A DNA stretch of 64,000 bases from Methylobacterium aerolatum (GTDB lineage Bacteria > Pseudomonadota > Alphaproteobacteria > Rhizobiales > Beijerinckiaceae), in assembly GCF_022179085.1 (NCBI RefSeq), contig NZ_BPQE01000002.1, forward strand, positions 186,001-250,000, written 5' to 3'. The notes below the pieces were generated by a model, which saw nothing but the letters and a program-made list of their open reading frames with translations, made no database searches and was not told the origin of the DNA. Both the position numbers and the translations under genes were made by a program. Shown here in pieces: positions 61,416-64,000 of the stretch. The stretch's first letter is position 1; each line of letters begins with the position of its first letter.

Positions 61416-61888
61416 TGGCGAACCTCCGTCAGGGCGGCTTCGAGGGCGTCGGCGGTGAGATGCGCGACGGGCTCGCCGTCGACGAGCGCGGCCGGACCGT
61501 TGGCGCAGAGGCCGAGGCAATAGACCGGCTCGACATGGGCCGAGCCGTCCTTGGCCGTCCCGTGCCAGTCACAACCGAGACGGCCCAGGATCTCCCGGTG
61601 CAGGGCGTCCGAGCCCATGGCCTGGCAGGCCTCGGCGCGGCACAGCTTCACCTCGTGGCGGCCGGTGGCCGGCGCCTTGCGGAAGTCGTGGTAGAAGCTG
61701 ACGCACCCGAACACCTCGGCGTTCGAGATGTTCAGGGCATCAGCGATCAGCGGGATGGCGCCGGAATCTACGTAGCCGAAGGTTTCCTGCAACGCATGCA
61801 GGATCGGCAGCGTTGCCCCCTCGAGGTGGACGTGGTCGGCGATGATGCCCGAGGCCCGCTCGGCGCTCCAGGGCTCGTGACGCAGCAT
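61412..61888 (-). CDS. fdsG: Formate dehydrogenase gamma subunit
   Basis: The 158-residue NuoE-like protein carries a 2Fe-2S cluster held by Cys83, Cys88, Cys124 and Cys128 (KLCRAEACQA and VYCLGLCANGPA). The N-terminal helical part LPILHALQETFGYVDSGAIPLIADALNIS is typical of the family. It is the first gene of fdsGBAD and overlaps fdsB by four bases. A hairpin lies 18 bases upstream of its ATG and may affect translation or regulator binding. Confidence 0.95.
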   Translation of the reverse strand: MLRHEPWSAERASGIIADHVHLEGATLPILHALQETFGYVDSGAIPLIADALNISNAEVFGCVSFYHDFRKAPATGRHEVKLCRAEACQAMGSDALHREILGRLGCDWHGTAKDGSAHVEPVYCLGLCANGPAALVDGEPVAHLTADALEAALTEVRQ

Positions 61889-61906
61889 GAAACTTTCCTG
61901 CCCAGT

Positions 61907-61937
61907 CTGTTCCTTTTCTAAGCTCGAAGAGGAACAG
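61907..61937. promoter_or_regulatory. Inverted repeat in the fds leader
   Basis: CTGTTCCTTTTC and GAAGAGGAACAG form 12-base arms with a single mismatch and a 7-base loop. The element is 18 bases upstream of the fdsG start on the minus strand. It could be a regulator site overlapping the promoter or an RNA hairpin close to the ribosome-binding site. Confidence 0.55.
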
Positions 61938-61973
61938 AATTGCAGGTGCGCATCAATCGCGCAGTCCGGTCGC

Positions 61974-61994
61974 CTGACAAAGATCCTCTGTCAG
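61974..61994. promoter_or_regulatory. Candidate LysR-type dyad upstream of fds
   Basis: CTGACA (61974-61979) and TGTCAG (61989-61994) are perfect inverted copies with a 9-base spacer. The dyad lies about 90 bases upstream of the fdsG start, the usual place for a LysR recognition site. The LysR gene at 53861 is a candidate binder. Supported by symmetry and position only. Confidence 0.45.
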
Positions 61995-62148
61995 ACTGTT
62001 ACCATGCGGACGTCTTATTGGGGCACTTGTCCGCCCGCGGCATTCGTTAACGCTGTACCGCCGGTATCATGGGCGACCGGCATCCGATGCGATTCGACAG
62101 GGGAAACCCGTCGAACTCCCGACGACGCCATGAACAAAAGTGCAGCTT

Positions 62149-62805
62149 TTAGAACTCCATATCGAGTTCTTCGATCTCCTCCGGTTCCTGCGCCGCCTCC
62201 TCGGCCCACTCGACCATGAGCGGCCAATGCAGGATCGTGTCGCGGTACGCGGCGGCGGCGGGCGGCAGTTTCACGTCGTAGGTCCGGAAGCGGGTGCAGA
62301 CCGGCGCGAACATCGCATCTGCAAGGCAGGGTTGCGATCCGAACAGGTAAGGCCCCTCGTAGCGGTCCAGGCAATCGTCGAAGATCGTGATGATGCGCTC
62401 GATATCCGCCTTCGCGCCGTTGAACAGCCGGAAGCCCGGATGGAACGCCTTCAGGTTCATCGGCAGGGCCGAGCGCAGGTTCACGAAGCCGGAATGCATC
62501 TCTCCGGCAATGGAATAGCAATGCGCCCGCTCGGCCCGGTCCCGGGGCAGCAGGCCCGCCTCGGGAAAGGTTTCGCTGAGGTAGGCGGCGATCGCGAAGG
62601 TGTCCCACACCACCACGTCCCCGTGCCGCAACCGCGGGACGAGGAAGGAGGGCGAGAGGTGCAGCAATTCGGCCCGGCTCGTCGAGTCGGTGCCCGACAG
62701 CACCTCCGTCGAGAAGTCGAGCCCGGCCATGCGGCAGACGAGCCAGCCCCGCAGCGACCACGAGGAATAATTACGGCTGGAGATGGTCAGGGTCGTGGCG
62801 TTCAT
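62149..62805 (-). CDS. Glutathione S-transferase family protein
   Basis: The 218-residue protein has an N-terminal GST-like thioredoxin fold: TLTISSRNYSSWSLRGWLVCRMAGLDF with Ser residues near the glutathione site, then LSPSFLVPRLRHGDVVVWDTFAIAAYLSETFPEAGLLP. The helical C-terminal domain includes GPYLFGSQPCLADAMFAPVCTRFRTYDV. It ends in an acidic tail (QEPEEIEELDMEF). GGAGGGG lies just before the ATG at 62805. It is downstream of the ccm genes on the same strand but not tightly coupled. Substrate unknown. Confidence 0.88.
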   Translation of the reverse strand: MNATTLTISSRNYSSWSLRGWLVCRMAGLDFSTEVLSGTDSTSRAELLHLSPSFLVPRLRHGDVVVWDTFAIAAYLSETFPEAGLLPRDRAERAHCYSIAGEMHSGFVNLRSALPMNLKAFHPGFRLFNGAKADIERIITIFDDCLDRYEGPYLFGSQPCLADAMFAPVCTRFRTYDVKLPPAAAAYRDTILHWPLMVEWAEEAAQEPEEIEELDMEF

Positions 62806-62894
62806 CGTCCCCTCCGGCATGGCACCGATCCGGCCTCCTGATCCAAATCCCGTGCCGCGCGTCGGCCGGCGAATCGGGCTGGCGTGCCGGAAGC

Positions 62895-63380
62895 CTACTC
62901 CCGGCGCAGCAGCGCCGCGACCTCCGCCTCCTCGGACGCCGACAGGTGCTGCGCGGCGGCGGGCCGACGGCGGCGGGCCAACCGCCAGATCCCGAGGGCG
63001 CCGAGCAGCACGGCGAGCGCCGGAGTCAACCACAAGATCAGGGTGTGGGCGGCGAAGACCGGTCGCAGGAGCACGAACTCGCCGTACCGGGCGACGATGT
63101 AGCTCTTCACCGCCGCGTCGCTGTCACCCTTTTCCAGGCGGTCCCGCACCAGCAGGCGCAGGTCCTTGGCCAGCGGCGCGTCGGAATCGTCGATGGATTG
63201 GTTCTGGCAGACGAGGCAGCGCAATTCCTCGGAGATTTCCCGCGCCCGGTGCTCCAGGGCGGGGTCCTTCAGCACCTCGCTCGGCTGGACGGCTTGGGCC
63301 GGGAGCGGCGCAAGAAGGAGCACGGCCAGAACCAGCCCGGACCACCTCCGCCCGCCCGTGATAGGCCGGACGGCGCTCAT
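62895..63380 (-). CDS. ccmH: Cytochrome c-type biogenesis protein CcmH (CycL)
   Basis: The 161-residue protein has a signal peptide or first helix ([17 protein letters not shown]), the periplasmic thiol motif [11 protein letters not shown] and a C-terminal helix ([21 protein letters not shown]). CcmH reduces the apocytochrome cysteines so that haem can be attached. The start overlaps the ccmF stop (ATGA). It serves cytochromes such as the one at 4759. Confidence 0.95.
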   Translation of the reverse strand: MSAVRPITGGRRWSGLVLAVLLLAPLPAQAVQPSEVLKDPALEHRAREISEELRCLVCQNQSIDDSDAPLAKDLRLLVRDRLEKGDSDAAVKSYIVARYGEFVLLRPVFAAHTLILWLTPALAVLLGALGIWRLARRRRPAAAQHLSASEEAEVAALLRRE

Positions 63381-64000
63381 TCCGCCGGCACCGCGCCGCG
63401 GGCGACCGCCCGGCCCTTCGCCTTAGCCGGGGCGCCGACCCGCATCCGCCGGTCCGTCAGCGAGAGTGCCCCGCCCAGCGCCATGACCACCGCCCCGAGC
63501 CAGATCAGGAGGACGAGGGGCTTGTAGTACAGGCGCAGGCCGATGGAGCCGTCCTTCCCGACTTCACCGAGGCTCGCATAGACCTGGCTGAAGCCCCGGG
63601 TGAGCAGGCCGGACTCCGTCACGGTCATCTGACGGCTCGGGTAGAATCGGCGGCCGGTCTCGACCTCGCCGATGGCGTGCCCGTCCCTGTCGCGGATGGT
63701 GACGAAGGCGCCCGCCTCCTCGTAGTTCGGGCCCTTCTTCGGGGCGACCCGGTCGAGCGTCGCCACATAGGGGCCGACGGTCAGGCTCTGGCCGGGGTTG
63801 AGGCTCGCCAGCCCCTCGCTCGCCCAGCCCTGGGCGGCGATGCCGATCACCACGACGCCGACGCCGGCATGGGCGAGCGCCGTGCCCCAGGCGGACCGCG
63901 GCAGGCCCACGGCCCGCTGCGCGATCACGCCCAGGGAGCGCGTCCGCCGGACGCCGTAGCCCCGGGCACGGCTCACGATCTCGAGGGCCGAGCCGATCAG
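63377..64000 (-). CDS. ccmF: Cytochrome c-type biogenesis protein CcmF (CycK), C-terminal part
   Basis: The last 207 codons of ccmF are present; the N-terminal part lies beyond the window. Visible are two membrane helices ([22 protein letters not shown] and [21 protein letters not shown]) and the periplasmic region between them with [36 protein letters not shown] and [30 protein letters not shown], all typical of CcmF. CcmF and CcmH form the haem ligase that attaches haem to apocytochrome c. Confidence 0.95.
   Translation of the reverse strand: MIGSALEIVSRARGYGVRRTRSLGVIAQRAVGLPRSAWGTALAHAGVGVVVIGIAAQGWASEGLASLNPGQSLTVGPYVATLDRVAPKKGPNYEEAGAFVTIRDRDGHAIGEVETGRRFYPSRQMTVTESGLLTRGFSQVYASLGEVGKDGSIGLRLYYKPLVLLIWLGAVVMALGGALSLTDRRMRVGAPAKAKGRAVARGAVPAE

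Overview
The window is high-GC (about 70 %) chromosomal DNA of an alphaproteobacterium. It is most likely a Methylobacterium or Methylorubrum relative (Hyphomicrobiales, Methylobacteriaceae). The evidence is a four-subunit NAD-linked formate dehydrogenase operon with a formate/oxalate-type transporter; a fructose bisphosphatase, phosphoribulokinase and ribulose-phosphate epimerase set divergent from a CbbR/QscR-type LysR gene with no RuBisCO in view; a PQQ-type sugar dehydrogenase paired with a cytochrome c; and gene orders typical of this order (rnr, DUF983, Nudix, rpmG). Nothing points to a plasmid, prophage or integrated island. Start codons were chosen from ribosome-binding sites, overlaps and family length, because GC-rich DNA carries many long spurious open frames.

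Layout. 1-9.9 kb: a truncated DHA2 exporter, a 2OG-Fe(II) oxygenase with an orphan membrane-anchored protein, a small secreted protein, a sorbosone dehydrogenase-like protein plus cytochrome c, a second MFS transporter, a Uma2 protein, a PfkB kinase, a quinone oxidoreductase and a small GIY-YIG protein lying among palindromic repeats. 9.9-17.2 kb: DNA maintenance genes, namely DNA polymerase I, a radical SAM protein coupled to a UdgX-type uracil-DNA glycosylase fusion, and RecX. 17.2-25.6 kb: two tandem TAXI-type binding proteins, an orphan sulfonate-type binding protein, GlnD and GrpE. 25.6-30.8 kb: a phospholipase A2-like secreted protein, a DUF5666 protein, Ada, YebC and Rpe.

30.1-35.3 kb holds the reduced Calvin-type cluster (rpe, prk, fbp, divergent LysR, FAD reductase). 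35.4-44 kb: an MFS transporter, a LysR/GST/flavin-protein divergon, a response regulator, an AI-2E family permease and a LOV hybrid histidine kinase. 44-53.8 kb: a ketopantoate reductase overlapped with a large FAD/Fe-S dehydrogenase, RNase R, DUF983, Nudix, MFS and ribosomal protein L33. 53.8-61.9 kb: the formate dehydrogenase operon fdsGBAD, followed on the same strand by an OFA transporter and a LysR regulator. 62.1-64 kb: a GST-like protein and the cytochrome c maturation genes ccmH and ccmF (truncated).

Intergenic DNA carries several families of dispersed palindromes. Family A consists of paired inverted arms built around CATTGCGAGCG and GCAATCCAGGG. Family B is built around CTCATCCTGAGGTGC within long nested palindromes. 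Family C is a CCCCTCTCCCC/GGGGAGAGGGG hairpin. One palindrome related to family C lies inside the coding sequence of the UdgX fusion. No tRNA, rRNA, CRISPR array, transposase or integrase gene was seen.
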